This document shows positions 1-7,519 of a DNA stretch of 7,681 nt, in pieces. The DNA is taken from NCBI GenBank assembly GCA_017302355.1, contig JAFLDQ010000164.1, positions 1-7,681 on the forward strand, given 5' to 3'. The translations under genes were made by a program, and so were the position numbers. Each line of letters starts with the position of its first letter. The stretch's first letter is position 1. The stretch comes from Dechloromonas sp. (GTDB lineage Bacteria > Pseudomonadota > Gammaproteobacteria > Burkholderiales > Rhodocyclaceae). A model generated the notes under the pieces. The model was given only the letters and a program-made list of their open reading frames with translations, had not been told where the DNA came from and did no database searches.

Positions 1-69
1 GACCCGCCTGGGTCGCTCCGCCATCGCCGCCGCCTGCTCGCTCACACGCTTCAGCATCGTTCCAGCCAT
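1..69 (-). CDS. Possible 5' fragment of an unidentified protein, cut by the left edge
   Basis: An open minus-strand frame begins at an ATG at 69 and runs off the window, giving 23 residues that start MAGTMLKRVSEQAAAMAERP. G or C fills most third codon positions, as in the genuine genes nearby, and the frame lies about 55 bases downstream of the protease gene in the same orientation. An alternative ATG at 82 opens a different frame. A plus-strand frame from 2 to 85, ending in TGA, also shows high G/C at third positions and could instead be the end of a plus-strand gene. No ribosome binding site decides between them and I recognise no family, so this is a weak call. Confidence 0.25.
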   Translation of the reverse strand, partial: MAGTMLKRVSEQAAAMAERPRRV

Positions 70-124
70 GGCCGCTACTCATTGAATTCTTCGCAGAATC
101 TGTCAAGACTGAAGTGGTTAGTGA

Positions 125-802
125 CTAGAACCTTTTCCTGAGTGTCATGGTGCCGCCGTCGCGCTGCATTTCCATCCGGTTCAGGAAACTCATGCCGAGC
201 AGGGCCATGGGCATCTCGTTCTGGTGGATCAGCGCATCGACGTTGTGCAGGGTCACGTCGCCGATGCGCACCGTGTCCAGCTTGACCTTGCTCACCACCG
301 TCTGGCCGTTGGCGGTCTGGGTCATGGCTTTCTGGCCACGGTTGAAATCGAGGCCGATGCGGCGCGCATCGCTCGCGCCGAGCGAGATCATCGTTGCGCC
401 GGTGTCGACCATAAAGCGCACGGCCGTGCCGTTCACGCTGCCGGTAACGTAGAAGTGCCCCTGGTTGTCCGCCGTCATGACGATCGTGCCCGAGCCATCC
501 GCCGCCGCGGCGCCGATTGCATGCTGGCCGACACGCAACGGGCGTTTCCTGCCGCCGATCTCGACGACGACCTGATCGCCGTGAACCGAAACCACCTTGA
601 CGCCAGCGAGCGATTGACCGACGGCAACTGCCTGCGGCTCGCCACCATCGATCATCAGCAGCGCCCGGCTGCCCATGATGCCGGCCAGGCCGACATCCTG
701 CGCGGCGGCGCCCGTAGCGACCAAGCCGAGCGCCAAGGCAAGGAGCGTACAATGGCGCGTCAACTTTGCGGGTATCTCCACGTTCATGCTGCCTGTCGCC
801 AT
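125..802 (-). CDS. Exported retropepsin-like aspartic protease (clan AA, TIGR02281-like)
   Basis: The predicted protein has 225 residues. A signal peptide is visible: a basic start (KLTRH), a hydrophobic core rich in Leu and Ala, and a likely cleavage site after the run of Ala near residue 34, so it should act in the periplasm. Residues about 50-95 form a small beta-rich region like the N-terminal part of related bacterial proteins. The protease half holds the catalytic motif DTGA at 133-136, preceded by hydrophobic residues, and the closing hydrophobic-hydrophobic-Gly motif LLG at 201-203. A single DTGA fits retropepsins, which work as dimers; the substrate is unknown. The start at 802 has AGGAG 11 bases upstream, a little far. 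The ATG at 787 is an alternative that still leaves a complete signal peptide. The gene is divergent from, and overlaps, the amidotransferase gene. Confidence 0.85.
   Translation of the reverse strand: MATGSMNVEIPAKLTRHCTLLALALGLVATGAAAQDVGLAGIMGSRALLMIDGGEPQAVAVGQSLAGVKVVSVHGDQVVVEIGGRKRPLRVGQHAIGAAAADGSGTIVMTADNQGHFYVTGSVNGTAVRFMVDTGATMISLGASDARRIGLDFNRGQKAMTQTANGQTVVSKVKLDTVRIGDVTLHNVDALIHQNEMPMALLGMSFLNRMEMQRDGGTMTLRKRF
748..753 (+). promoter_or_regulatory. Possible -10 element for the amidotransferase gene
   Basis: TACAAT matches the sigma-70 -10 consensus at five of six bases and would give a start point near 760, about 26 bases before the ATG at 786. No convincing -35 hexamer lies 16-18 bases upstream. 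The site is inside the signal-peptide coding region of the opposing protease gene, where the promoter has to be, given the overlapping gene starts. Confidence 0.25.
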
Positions 803-1499
803 CTTTCGCCACTCTCCTACCGAAGGTCCAGGCTATTTTGCCATATTCCTCGAACGGCACGGGATTCCCTGGCGCCTGATCGCCATCGACCAAGGCGCGC
901 CGGCGCCCGCTGCGGTCGACGGCTTTTCCGGCCTCTGTTTCATGGGCGGCCCGATGAGCGTCAATGACCGGCTGCCGTGGATCGAGCCGGTCTGTGCGCT
1001 GATCCGCACCGCCGTCGCCAGCGATGTGCCGGTGATCGGCCACTGTCTTGGGGGGCAGTTGATGAGCAAGGCGCTGGGCGGCGAGGTGACGCGCAATCCG
1101 GTCAAGGAAATCGGCTGGGGCGAGGCCAGCGCCGAAGACAACGCCACCGCGCGGCGCTGGCTGGGGGACCATGCCGGCGGAACGGGAACCGTCTTCCACT
1201 GGCATGGCGAAACCTTCAGCATCCCGCCCGGCGCCACCCGGCTGTTCGCCAGCGCGCACTGCGCCAACCAGATGTTCGCGCTCGGCCCGCACCTGGGCAT
1301 GCAGTGCCATGTCGAGATGACGCCGGAGATGATCGCCACCTGGTGCGGGCAATGGGGCGACGAAACCAGAGCCGTCGCCGGCCAGCCCGGCGTCCAGACG
1401 CCCACGGCGATGCTGGCGGAAACTCCCGAGCGCCTGCCGGCGATGCGCCGGTTGGCGGACCAGCTTTACGCAGTGTGGATCGGCGGCCTCGCCCGCTGA
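786..1499 (+). CDS. Class I glutamine amidotransferase domain protein (GMP synthase-like)
   Basis: This cytoplasmic protein of 237 residues should hydrolyse glutamine and pass ammonia to an acceptor that the sequence does not reveal. The class I triad is present: nucleophile Cys87 in GHCLGGQ, and His175 with Glu177 in QCHVEMT. The FHWHGETF segment near 137-144 is also typical of this group. No synthetase domain is fused to it, so it resembles the stand-alone GMP synthase-like proteins rather than GuaA, CarA or TrpG. The frame stays open upstream to 675, but the family-like N-terminus (MLPVAIFRHSPTEGPGYF) fixes the start at 786. There is no clear Shine-Dalgarno sequence. The gene is divergent from the protease, with overlapping 5' ends, and is followed by an intrinsic terminator, so it is probably transcribed alone. 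Confidence 0.85.
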   Translation: MLPVAIFRHSPTEGPGYFAIFLERHGIPWRLIAIDQGAPAPAAVDGFSGLCFMGGPMSVNDRLPWIEPVCALIRTAVASDVPVIGHCLGGQLMSKALGGEVTRNPVKEIGWGEASAEDNATARRWLGDHAGGTGTVFHWHGETFSIPPGATRLFASAHCANQMFALGPHLGMQCHVEMTPEMIATWCGQWGDETRAVAGQPGVQTPTAMLAETPERLPAMRRLADQLYAVWIGGLAR

Positions 1500-1515
1500 A
1501 AAGAACTCAGGGCAG

Positions 1516-1544
1516 CCGGGGCCGCCCCGGTTTTCGCCCTTTTT
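1516..1544 (+). terminator. Rho-independent terminator of the amidotransferase gene
   Basis: A perfect 6-bp stem, CCGGGG (1516-1521) with CCCCGG (1525-1530), and a 3-base loop is followed at once by TTTT and then CGCCCTTTTT. It lies 17 bases after the stop codon. On the opposite strand the hairpin has no adjoining T run, so it should work mainly in the plus direction and keep transcription out of the convergent yajQ gene. Confidence 0.75.
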
Positions 1545-1568
1545 CCGGCGTCGACCGCGGCAATGCGC

Positions 1569-2063
1569 TCAATCCCGGAAATTGCCCGCGCGGATCGGAA
1601 AATCGACGATCTCCTTGCGGATCAGCGCGATGCATTCCTGCAGGTCGTCGCGCTTGGCGCCTTGGACCCGCACCGCGTCGCCCTGGATCGAGGCCTGCAC
1701 CTTGAGCTTGCCATCCTTGATCAGCTTGACGATCTTCTTGGCCATCTCGGTCTCGATGCCCAGCCTGATCTTCAGATCCTGCTTGACCTTGTTGCCGGAG
1801 ACTTTCTGCAGCGGCTGGTGATCGAGGCGCTTGGTGCTCTCGGTCTCCTTCTTCTCCATCGCCGGGAACAGGATGTCCTTGATCTGGTCGAGCTGGAAAT
1901 CGGAATCACCGTGCAGCGTGATGACCTTGTCCTTGTCGTTCAGCTCGACCTTGGCCGAGGTGCCCTTGAAGTCGTAGCGGTTGTCGATCTGGCGCGAGGC
2001 GACATCGACGGCGTTCTTCAACGCCACCATGTCGGCTTCGGAAGTGAAGTCAAAACTGGGCAT
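1569..2063 (-). CDS. yajQ: YajQ family nucleotide-binding protein (UPF0234)
   Basis: The 164-residue protein is full length for the YajQ family (about 160-165). It begins MPSFDFTSEADMVALKNAVD and ends with the family-typical NFRD. The conserved segments NRYDFKGTSA (28-37), the DFQLDQIKDIL region (55-65) and the lysine-rich KKIVKLIKDGKLKVQASIQG stretch are visible. YajQ proteins have two RNA-recognition-like folds and bind nucleotides and RNA; homologues in Xanthomonas and Pseudomonas have been described as cyclic-di-GMP effectors. The frame is open upstream to 2321 inside ppnP, but family alignment fixes the start at 2063. It is the last gene of the minus-strand unit, 5 bases after ppnP, so translation is probably coupled. 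I see no T-tailed terminator after it on this strand. Confidence 0.93.
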   Translation of the reverse strand: MPSFDFTSEADMVALKNAVDVASRQIDNRYDFKGTSAKVELNDKDKVITLHGDSDFQLDQIKDILFPAMEKKETESTKRLDHQPLQKVSGNKVKQDLKIRLGIETEMAKKIVKLIKDGKLKVQASIQGDAVRVQGAKRDDLQECIALIRKEIVDFPIRAGNFRD

Positions 2064-2068
2064 GGCGG

Positions 2069-2380
2069 TTATCCGAAGTGGCAGACGTAGTGATAAGGCT
2101 CGTCGCAGGCGATCTCGAAGCTGGAATCGCCCGGCACCTGGAAGGACTGGCCCTCGCCCCAGGTCGTCCATTCGTTTTCGCCCCTGAGCCTGACGCGGCA
2201 CGAACCGCCGACGCCTTCCATGACTTCCGGCCCGCCGGTATTGAAGGTCAGCGTCGACGGCAGGATCACGCCCACCGTCTTCCTCGCGCCGCCGGCCAGC
2301 ACCACCGTATGGCTGACGCATTTGCCGTCAAAATAGACATTGGCCTTCTTGACCACGGCAACGTTTTCAAATTGCGACAT
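2069..2380 (-). CDS. ppnP: Pyrimidine/purine nucleoside phosphorylase PpnP (DUF1255, YaiE-like)
   Basis: The 103-residue protein belongs to the small single-domain cupin family of E. coli PpnP (about 94 residues). These enzymes phosphorolyse a broad range of purine and pyrimidine nucleosides to the free base and ribose 1-phosphate. Family-typical segments are KANVYFDGKCVSHTV (13-27), the TVGVILPSTLTFNT strand pair, GPEVMEGVGG (50-59) and the C-terminal FQVPGDSSFEI plus YHYVCHF. The start is secure because the preceding DUF2788 stop codon (TAG) directly abuts the ATG, a zero-base junction that implies coupled translation. The protein should act in cytoplasmic nucleotide salvage, and its place behind arginine genes gives no obvious metabolic link. 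Confidence 0.9.
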   Translation of the reverse strand: MSQFENVAVVKKANVYFDGKCVSHTVVLAGGARKTVGVILPSTLTFNTGGPEVMEGVGGSCRVRLRGENEWTTWGEGQSFQVPGDSSFEIACDEPYHYVCHFG

Positions 2381-2605
2381 CTAGATTCCCCAGAGTTTCT
2401 GAATGACCGCCTTGGCGATGAAGCCGACCATGCCGAAAGCCAGTACGAAGAAGAGCACGAAGGTGCCCAGCTTGCCGGCCTTCGACTTCCAGGCGATCTC
2501 GCCGATGATGAACAGCATGAACAGGATGAAAGCGCCGACCCCCCAGGTTGCGCCGAAATCCGCAAGCTGTTCCTCGGTGAAGCCGAACAGGGTGCCGCCT
2601 TCCAT
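2381..2605 (-). CDS. Small two-helix membrane protein, DUF2788 family
   Basis: This 74-residue protein has two predicted membrane helices, about residues 21-38 (rich in Ile, Leu and Phe) and 47-66, joined by the short basic loop WKSKAGKLG. The N-terminal FTEEQLADFG and the GMVGFIAKAVIQ ending match my recollection of the DUF2788 family, found in Beta- and Gammaproteobacteria and of unknown function. It starts 3 bases after the argG stop codon and its own stop touches the ppnP start, so it is part of the same transcript. The family name comes from memory; the membrane topology comes from the sequence. Confidence 0.8.
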   Translation of the reverse strand: MEGGTLFGFTEEQLADFGATWGVGAFILFMLFIIGEIAWKSKAGKLGTFVLFFVLAFGMVGFIAKAVIQKLWGI

Positions 2606-2608
2606 CGC

Positions 2609-3844
<1,236 letters not shown>

Positions 3845-3854
3845 CTCGCTTCCC

Positions 3855-4778
3855 TCACTTTGTTTCGATCCTGCCCAGGAGCAGGTACTCCATCAAGGCC
3901 TTCTGCACGTGCAGGCGATTCTCCGCCTCGTCCCAGACCACCGACTGCGGGCCGTCGATCACCTCGGCGGTCACTTCCTCGCCGCGGTGCGCCGGCAGGC
4001 AGTGCATGAACAGGGCATCGGGACGCGCCGCGCGCATCATCTCGTCATCGACGCACCAGTCGGCGAAGGCCTTCCTGCGCGCCTCGTCTTCCGCCTCGAA
4101 ACCCATCGACGTCCACACGTCGGTAGTCACCAGGTCGGCGCCGCGGCAGGCATCCATCGGATCGGCGAAGACCTCGAAATGCGAGCGATCGCCGACGCCG
4201 ATCTGGTCCGGCTTGATCTCGTATCCCGGCGGCGTCGATACATTGACCTTGAAATCCAGCACCTCCGCCGCCTGCAGCCAGGTATTGCACATGTTGTTGG
4301 CATCGCCGACCCAGGCCACGGTCTTGCCCTGGATGCAGCCGCGATGCTCGACGTAGGTGCACACGTCGGCGAGGATCTGGCACGGATGGTATTCGTTGGT
4401 CAGCCCGTTGATCACCGGCACGCGCGAATTCGCCGCGAAGCGCTCGATGATCTCCTGCTCGAAGGTGCGGATCATCACCAGGTCGCTCATGCGCGAGATC
4501 ACCTGCGCCGCATCTTCCACCGGCTCGCCGCGACCCAGCTGCGAATCGCGGGTGTTCAGGTAGATCGCCGAGCCGCCGAGCTGCTGCATGCCGGCCTCGA
4601 ACGAGAGGCGCGTGCGCGTGCTCGCCTTCTCGAAGATCATCACCAGCGTGCGGTCGCACAGCGGCCAGTGCTTGCGGTAGGACTTGAACTCGTTCTTGAT
4701 CCAGCGCGTGCGCTCATAGACGTATTCGAACTCGTCGCGGGTGAAGTCCCGGAACTGCAGAAAGTGCTTGATCGCCAT
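3855..4778 (-). CDS. argF: Ornithine carbamoyltransferase
   Basis: ArgF transfers the carbamoyl group of carbamoyl phosphate to ornithine, giving citrulline, the substrate of the next gene's product. The 307-residue protein is of normal length. The carbamoyl-phosphate motif STRTR is at 53-57, the ornithine-site SMG motif at 224-226, and the catalytic HCLP motif at 259-262, followed by AHRGEEV. The ornithine-binding region [15 protein letters not shown] is also present. It is therefore an ornithine enzyme rather than an aspartate carbamoyltransferase. The start codon follows the argD stop after a single base (TGA-C-ATG) with no strong ribosome binding site, which suggests coupled translation. 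Confidence 0.97.
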   Translation of the reverse strand: MAIKHFLQFRDFTRDEFEYVYERTRWIKNEFKSYRKHWPLCDRTLVMIFEKASTRTRLSFEAGMQQLGGSAIYLNTRDSQLGRGEPVEDAAQVISRMSDLVMIRTFEQEIIERFAANSRVPVINGLTNEYHPCQILADVCTYVEHRGCIQGKTVAWVGDANNMCNTWLQAAEVLDFKVNVSTPPGYEIKPDQIGVGDRSHFEVFADPMDACRGADLVTTDVWTSMGFEAEDEARRKAFADWCVDDEMMRAARPDALFMHCLPAHRGEEVTAEVIDGPQSVVWDEAENRLHVQKALMEYLLLGRIETK

Positions 4779-4779
4779 G

Positions 4780-5952
4780 TCAGGACGCCAGGAAGTCCCG
4801 GATCAGGGGAACGCTGCGGTCGACCAGTTCCCGCGCCTCATTTTCATTCAGGATCAGCGGCGGCAGCAGGCGGATCACCCTGTCGGCCGTCACGTTGATC
4901 AGCAGTCCCGCCGCCAGCGCCTTGCCGGCCAGTTCGCCGCACGGGCGATCGAGTTCGATGCCGATCAACAGGCCCTGGCCGCGAATCTCCCGGACACCCC
5001 GGACCCCGGCCAGCGCCTCGGCGAAGAACTTGCGGATCAGCGCGCCGACGCGTTCCGCCTGCGCCATCAGGCCGTCCTCCTCGATGGCGGCGATCGTCGT
5101 CAGCGCCGCCGCGCACGCCAGCGGATTGCCGCCGAAGGTGGAGCCGTGCTTGCCCGGCTCGAACAGTCCGGCCGCCCTGCCGCCGGCCATGCAGGCGCCG
5201 ATCGGCACCCCCGAACCGAGGCCCTTGGCCAGCGTCGCGATGTCCGGCAGGATGCCGGCATGCTGGTAGCCGAACCACTTGCCGGTGCGCGCCATGCCGC
5301 ACTGCACCTCGTCGCAGATCAGCAGCCAGCCCCGTTCATCGCACAACCGGCGCAGGCCTTTCTGGAATTCGGGCGAAGCGAGGTGGATGCCGCCCTCGCC
5401 CTGGATGATCTCCAGCATCACCGCGACGATGTTCCGGTTGTGCGCGCCGATCGCCTTGATCGCCTCGAGATCGTCATACGGCACGCGCACGAAGCCCGCG
5501 ACGAGCGGCTCGAAACCCGCCTGCGCCTTGCGGTTGCCGGTGGCCGAGAGCGTCGCCATCGTCCGCCCGTGGAAGGCCTTTTCCATGACGACGATGGTCG
5601 GCGAGTCGATGCCCTTCCTGTGGCCGTAGTAACGCGCCAGCTTGATCGCCGCTTCGTTGGCCTCGCAACCGGAGTTGCAGAAGAAGATTTCCTGCATGCC
5701 CGAGAGTTCCGCCAGCCGGTCGGCGAGTTCCTCCTGCTCGCGGATGCGGTAGAGATTCGACGTATGCAGCAGGCGCCCGGCCTGGGCGGCGATGGCCGCG
5801 ACCAGCCGGGGATGGGCATGGCCGAGCGTCGAAACGGCGATCCCGGACAGGGCGTCCAGGTACTCCCTGCCCTCGCTGTCGGTAATCCGGCAGCCCTGAC
5901 CGTGGCTGAACGCCACCGGCAACCTGGCATATGTATTCATCACATGCGACAT
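4780..5952 (-). CDS. argD: Acetylornithine aminotransferase (class III PLP aminotransferase)
   Basis: ArgD converts N-acetylglutamate semialdehyde to N-acetylornithine with glutamate as amino donor; many homologues also act as succinyldiaminopimelate aminotransferases in lysine synthesis. With the start at 5952 the protein has 390 residues, normal for the family. Visible motifs are NSGCEANEAAIKLAR (93-107, phosphate binding), FHGRT (127-131), the cofactor-ring Asp214 in CDEVQCGMARTG, and the Schiff-base Lys243 in LAKGLGSGVPIGA, with the later HGSTFGGNPLACAAAL segment. The frame extends to a GTG at 6000, but that would put a terminator-like hairpin inside the coding region. The ATG at 5952 has a GGGGTGG ribosome binding site 4 bases upstream; the ATG at 5940 has none. 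It is the first gene of the six-gene unit. Confidence 0.95.
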   Translation of the reverse strand: MSHVMNTYARLPVAFSHGQGCRITDSEGREYLDALSGIAVSTLGHAHPRLVAAIAAQAGRLLHTSNLYRIREQEELADRLAELSGMQEIFFCNSGCEANEAAIKLARYYGHRKGIDSPTIVVMEKAFHGRTMATLSATGNRKAQAGFEPLVAGFVRVPYDDLEAIKAIGAHNRNIVAVMLEIIQGEGGIHLASPEFQKGLRRLCDERGWLLICDEVQCGMARTGKWFGYQHAGILPDIATLAKGLGSGVPIGACMAGGRAAGLFEPGKHGSTFGGNPLACAAALTTIAAIEEDGLMAQAERVGALIRKFFAEALAGVRGVREIRGQGLLIGIELDRPCGELAGKALAAGLLINVTADRVIRLLPPLILNENEARELVDRSVPLIRDFLAS

Positions 5953-5963
5953 CGAACCACCCC

Positions 5964-5993
5964 AGAAAACGAAAACGGCGGACATTGCCGCCG
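5964..5993 (-). terminator. Terminator-like hairpin in the argD leader (candidate attenuator)
   Basis: Read on the minus strand, a perfect 6-bp all-G/C stem (CGGCGG, 5993-5988; CCGCCG, 5981-5976) encloses a 6-base loop and is followed by TTTTCGTTTTCT. This has the form of an intrinsic terminator. It ends 12 bases before the argD ATG, just ahead of the ribosome binding site. The only gene upstream on this strand is the distant toxin-antitoxin module beyond 6642, so the hairpin is more likely in the operon's own leader. The structure is seen; attenuation is inferred. I found no leader peptide rich in Arg codons. Confidence 0.5.
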
Positions 5994-6049
5994 GAACCAC
6001 CGCAACCTCCGACGGCAGGCCAGCGCCGGAGAGGGTTGCAAGGACGGTG

Positions 6050-6055
6050 ATTTTA
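6050..6055 (-). promoter_or_regulatory. Possible -10 element for the argD operon
   Basis: TAAAAT on the minus strand would place the transcription start near 6043 and give a leader of about 90 bases containing the terminator-like hairpin. A TTGACT sits directly before it, too close to serve as its -35, and no good -35 lies 16-18 bases upstream. This is a weak call, made because the operon must have a promoter in this divergent region. Confidence 0.2.
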
Positions 6056-6210
6056 AGTCAAGAACAGTGCCTTGTACACAACGCGGAGGCATCTGGCATG
6101 ATTGCATCCGGGACGCTGCCTGCCGGCCCCGGCGCGAGCAAACGGCGGTCGCCGGCGCCAACGCACGGCGGACCCGATGCCGGGCGATCGCGCCACAGCT
6201 CCAAGCCTTC

Positions 6211-6219
6211 TGCTAGAAT
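6211..6219 (+). promoter_or_regulatory. Extended -10 promoter for the DUF3579 gene
   Basis: TGCTAGAAT combines the TGn extension with a -10 hexamer matching TATAAT at five of six bases. Transcription would begin near 6226, leaving a leader of under 40 bases before the ATG at 6264. The -35 region is poor, which is usual for extended -10 promoters. Confidence 0.5.
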
Positions 6220-6263
6220 GCCGCAAGACAAGGTCGCACCGCCCGACACAAGCTAGGGAAACA

Positions 6264-6566
6264 ATGACAACGCCAGAACCGACCACCTTCATCATCGTTG
6301 GCCTCACCAAGGAAGGGCGCAAGTTCCGTCCGAGCGACTGGGCGGAACGCCTGTGCGGCGTCATGTCCGCCTTCGGCGCCGAGCGCAAGATGAAATACTC
6401 GCCCTACGTCGGCCCGGGCGATCACAACGGCCAGAAGGCGGTGTTCGTCGATGGCCGCCTCGGCGAGATCGAGCCGATGGCCTACCGTTTCATGCTCAAT
6501 TTCGCGCAGGACAACGACCTGCAGATCGTCGACGGCGTCTGCTCGCTCGACGGAAAAAACAAATAA
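6264..6566 (+). CDS. DUF3579 family protein, function unknown
   Basis: The 100-residue soluble protein has no signal peptide or membrane segment. It matches my memory of DUF3579, a family largely confined to Betaproteobacteria and often found beside arginine genes: TFIIVGLTKEGRKFRPSDWAERL at the N-terminus, KYSPYVGPG (44-52) and the closing MAYRFMLNFAQDNDLQIVDG segment. The start at 6264 has an AGGGA ribosome binding site about 5 bases upstream and a good promoter ahead of that. The frame is open further upstream, but those codons cross the promoter. It is transcribed divergently from argD, so shared regulation with the arginine operon is possible, but the sequence does not show it. No biochemical role is known to me. 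Confidence 0.85.
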   Translation: MTTPEPTTFIIVGLTKEGRKFRPSDWAERLCGVMSAFGAERKMKYSPYVGPGDHNGQKAVFVDGRLGEIEPMAYRFMLNFAQDNDLQIVDGVCSLDGKNK

Positions 6567-6641
6567 CGGCGTGGATATTGCCGGACTGGAAGAATGCATC
6601 GAAGAAGACTTGACCGGGCAGAAAGGCTTGCCTGGCGCCGG

Positions 6642-7016
6642 TTAAGCGATCTCGGCCTGGAGGCTAAAGCGGTGGGCGGTAGCTCGCACTTCCTTCATGC
6701 GCCCGTGGCCGGGCAGCACCTTTTCGGCGACCATCACCAGTCCGGCGCGCTCCAGTTCATCCACGTCCCGCTTCACGGCACTACGATCTCGATGCAACCG
6801 CTCCGAAATTTCGGTGATCGACCCCGGCATCTCCTTCACGGCGCGAAACAGCGTCAAGCGAGCTGATGTAATGAGTTTCATCAGATCAGCCGGGTCTTCA
6901 AAACTGATGGTTCGCTCATCAGGAAGCGGCTCTCCATGATCTGCGGCCCATGCCAACTGACGGCCACGCTTGAAAAAGTCTTTTTCCGTTCCAGTCTTCA
7001 TGGTGAGCTTGGTCAT
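6642..7016 (-). CDS. Winged helix-turn-helix antitoxin, partner of TumE (TumA / HVO_A0114-like)
   Basis: The 124-residue protein has a polar N-terminal half (FFKRGRQLAWAADHGEPLPDE) of the kind that could contact a partner. A winged helix-turn-helix follows at about 45-105: helices around DLMKLITSARLTLFRAV, then SITEISERLHRDRSAVKRDV as helix-turn-recognition helix, and a wing ending near GHGRMKEV. Its ATG overlaps the toxin stop codon as ATGA, so the two are translated together. By family analogy it should neutralise the TumE-type toxin and probably repress the module. A second ATG five codons in is possible. A stand-alone MarR/ArsR-like regulator is the alternative, but the tight pairing with a DUF6516 gene argues for an antitoxin. 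Confidence 0.75.
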   Translation of the reverse strand: MTKLTMKTGTEKDFFKRGRQLAWAADHGEPLPDERTISFEDPADLMKLITSARLTLFRAVKEMPGSITEISERLHRDRSAVKRDVDELERAGLVMVAEKVLPGHGRMKEVRATAHRFSLQAEIA

Positions 7017-7312
7017 TTGCAGTCCTTCAAGGCTATCCAGTCTTGCGCAAAGCGTTCCTCAACATCTTCGAAGCTGATGAACTCGATAGGTTCCACAACT
7101 CCAAAATAATGGCGATGGTGGCTGTCATGCGCGTTGTCGTAGCCTACCACTCGCCCATTGTCGCCCGCGTAAAGGTCATGGTTGATATAGGCCAGGTTGT
7201 ACCGGGTAACTCGCCCTGTAGCCACATCAATCCATACCTCCCGGCGCAGCTTCCCGTTTCCGCGCCTATCCGAAATCTTGTGGGTTTCATCGATACTCTT
7301 AACTTCAGCCAT
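7013..7312 (-). CDS. TumE-family toxin (DUF6516)
   Basis: The 99-residue protein carries the family's hallmark pattern: TGRVTRYNLAYIN (32-44), then DNGRVVGYDNAH (51-62), a histidine cluster HHRH (65-68), and VEPIEFISFEDVEERF (73-88). Family members are annotated as the toxin of TumE/TumA-type toxin-antitoxin pairs; the mode of action is not certain, and the conserved Asp, Tyr and His residues are consistent with a nuclease. The start at 7312 gives a family-like N-terminus (MAEVKSIDETHKISDRRG). An in-frame ATG at 7327 has a better ribosome binding site (GGAAGA, about 9 bases upstream) and would add five residues. It precedes and overlaps the HTH gene by four bases. Codons are poorer in G/C than in the arginine genes. 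Confidence 0.8.
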   Translation of the reverse strand: MAEVKSIDETHKISDRRGNGKLRREVWIDVATGRVTRYNLAYINHDLYAGDNGRVVGYDNAHDSHHRHYFGVVEPIEFISFEDVEERFAQDWIALKDCK

Positions 7313-7331
7313 GGTCCATCGTATCATGGCT
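7307..7331. repeat. Inverted repeat covering both candidate toxin start codons
   Basis: AGCCATG (7307-7313) and CATGGCT (7325-7331) form a perfect 7-bp inverted repeat with an 11-base spacer. One arm holds the ATG at 7312 and the other the ATG at 7327. In RNA it could fold to hide both starts; in DNA it could be an operator for the HTH partner. Confidence 0.5.
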
Positions 7332-7405
7332 GGTTGTCTTCCGGGCAACCACACAGCCAAGCGCTGCCACCCACAACAATGGCCAAGACAAGACAGATGT
7401 GGGAT

Positions 7406-7429
7406 GTTTGGCGAAGACTGTCACCAAAC
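7406..7429. repeat. Imperfect inverted repeat upstream of the toxin gene, possible operator
   Basis: GTTTGGCG (7406-7413) and CACCAAAC (7422-7429) match as an inverted repeat at seven of eight positions across an 8-base spacer, about 95 bases before the toxin start. Arm size and spacing suit a dimeric winged-HTH regulator. No T run follows, so it is not a terminator. Confidence 0.35.
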
Positions 7430-7519
7430 TGTAGCCTGAACAACGTGTTTGTCGAAGCCCCATAACCACGCAGTTCAGGATTCCGAAGAACCGCTGCATG
7501 CACGAATCCAGTCGATCAG

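Noticed and set aside
739..754. A strong AAGGAG followed by an ATG at 752 on the plus strand
   Set aside because: This ATG opens a frame different from the amidotransferase and leads only to a motif-free shadow, so the ribosome-binding-like sequence appears to be chance within the protease gene.
75..1352. A 425-residue minus-strand open frame
   Set aside because: It runs across both the protease gene and the amidotransferase gene in a different frame, is extremely rich in Arg, Gly and His, and shows no family motif; it is a shadow of high-GC coding sequence.
1500..1568. The hairpin at 1516-1530 as a two-way terminator also ending the yajQ transcript
   Set aside because: On the minus strand the stem is followed by CTGCCCTGAG rather than a T run, so intrinsic termination in that direction is not supported.
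4741..6216. A 491-residue plus-strand open frame
   Set aside because: It is antisense to the unmistakable argD and crosses the divergent promoter region.
6614..6635. Hairpin CCGGGCA / TGCCTGG between the convergent DUF3579 and HTH genes
   Set aside because: The stem needs a G-U pair, the loop is 8 bases and no T run follows on either strand, so I do not call a terminator.
7317..7322. TACGAT preceded by TGA as an extended -10 for the toxin gene (minus strand)
   Set aside because: It would start transcription at or within the start codon of the toxin and has no properly spaced -35; too speculative to annotate.
7305..7499. A 64-residue minus-strand open frame upstream of the toxin
   Set aside because: It overlaps the toxin start, has no ribosome binding site or recognisable family, and spans one inverted repeat; it probably reflects the lack of stops in a short stretch.
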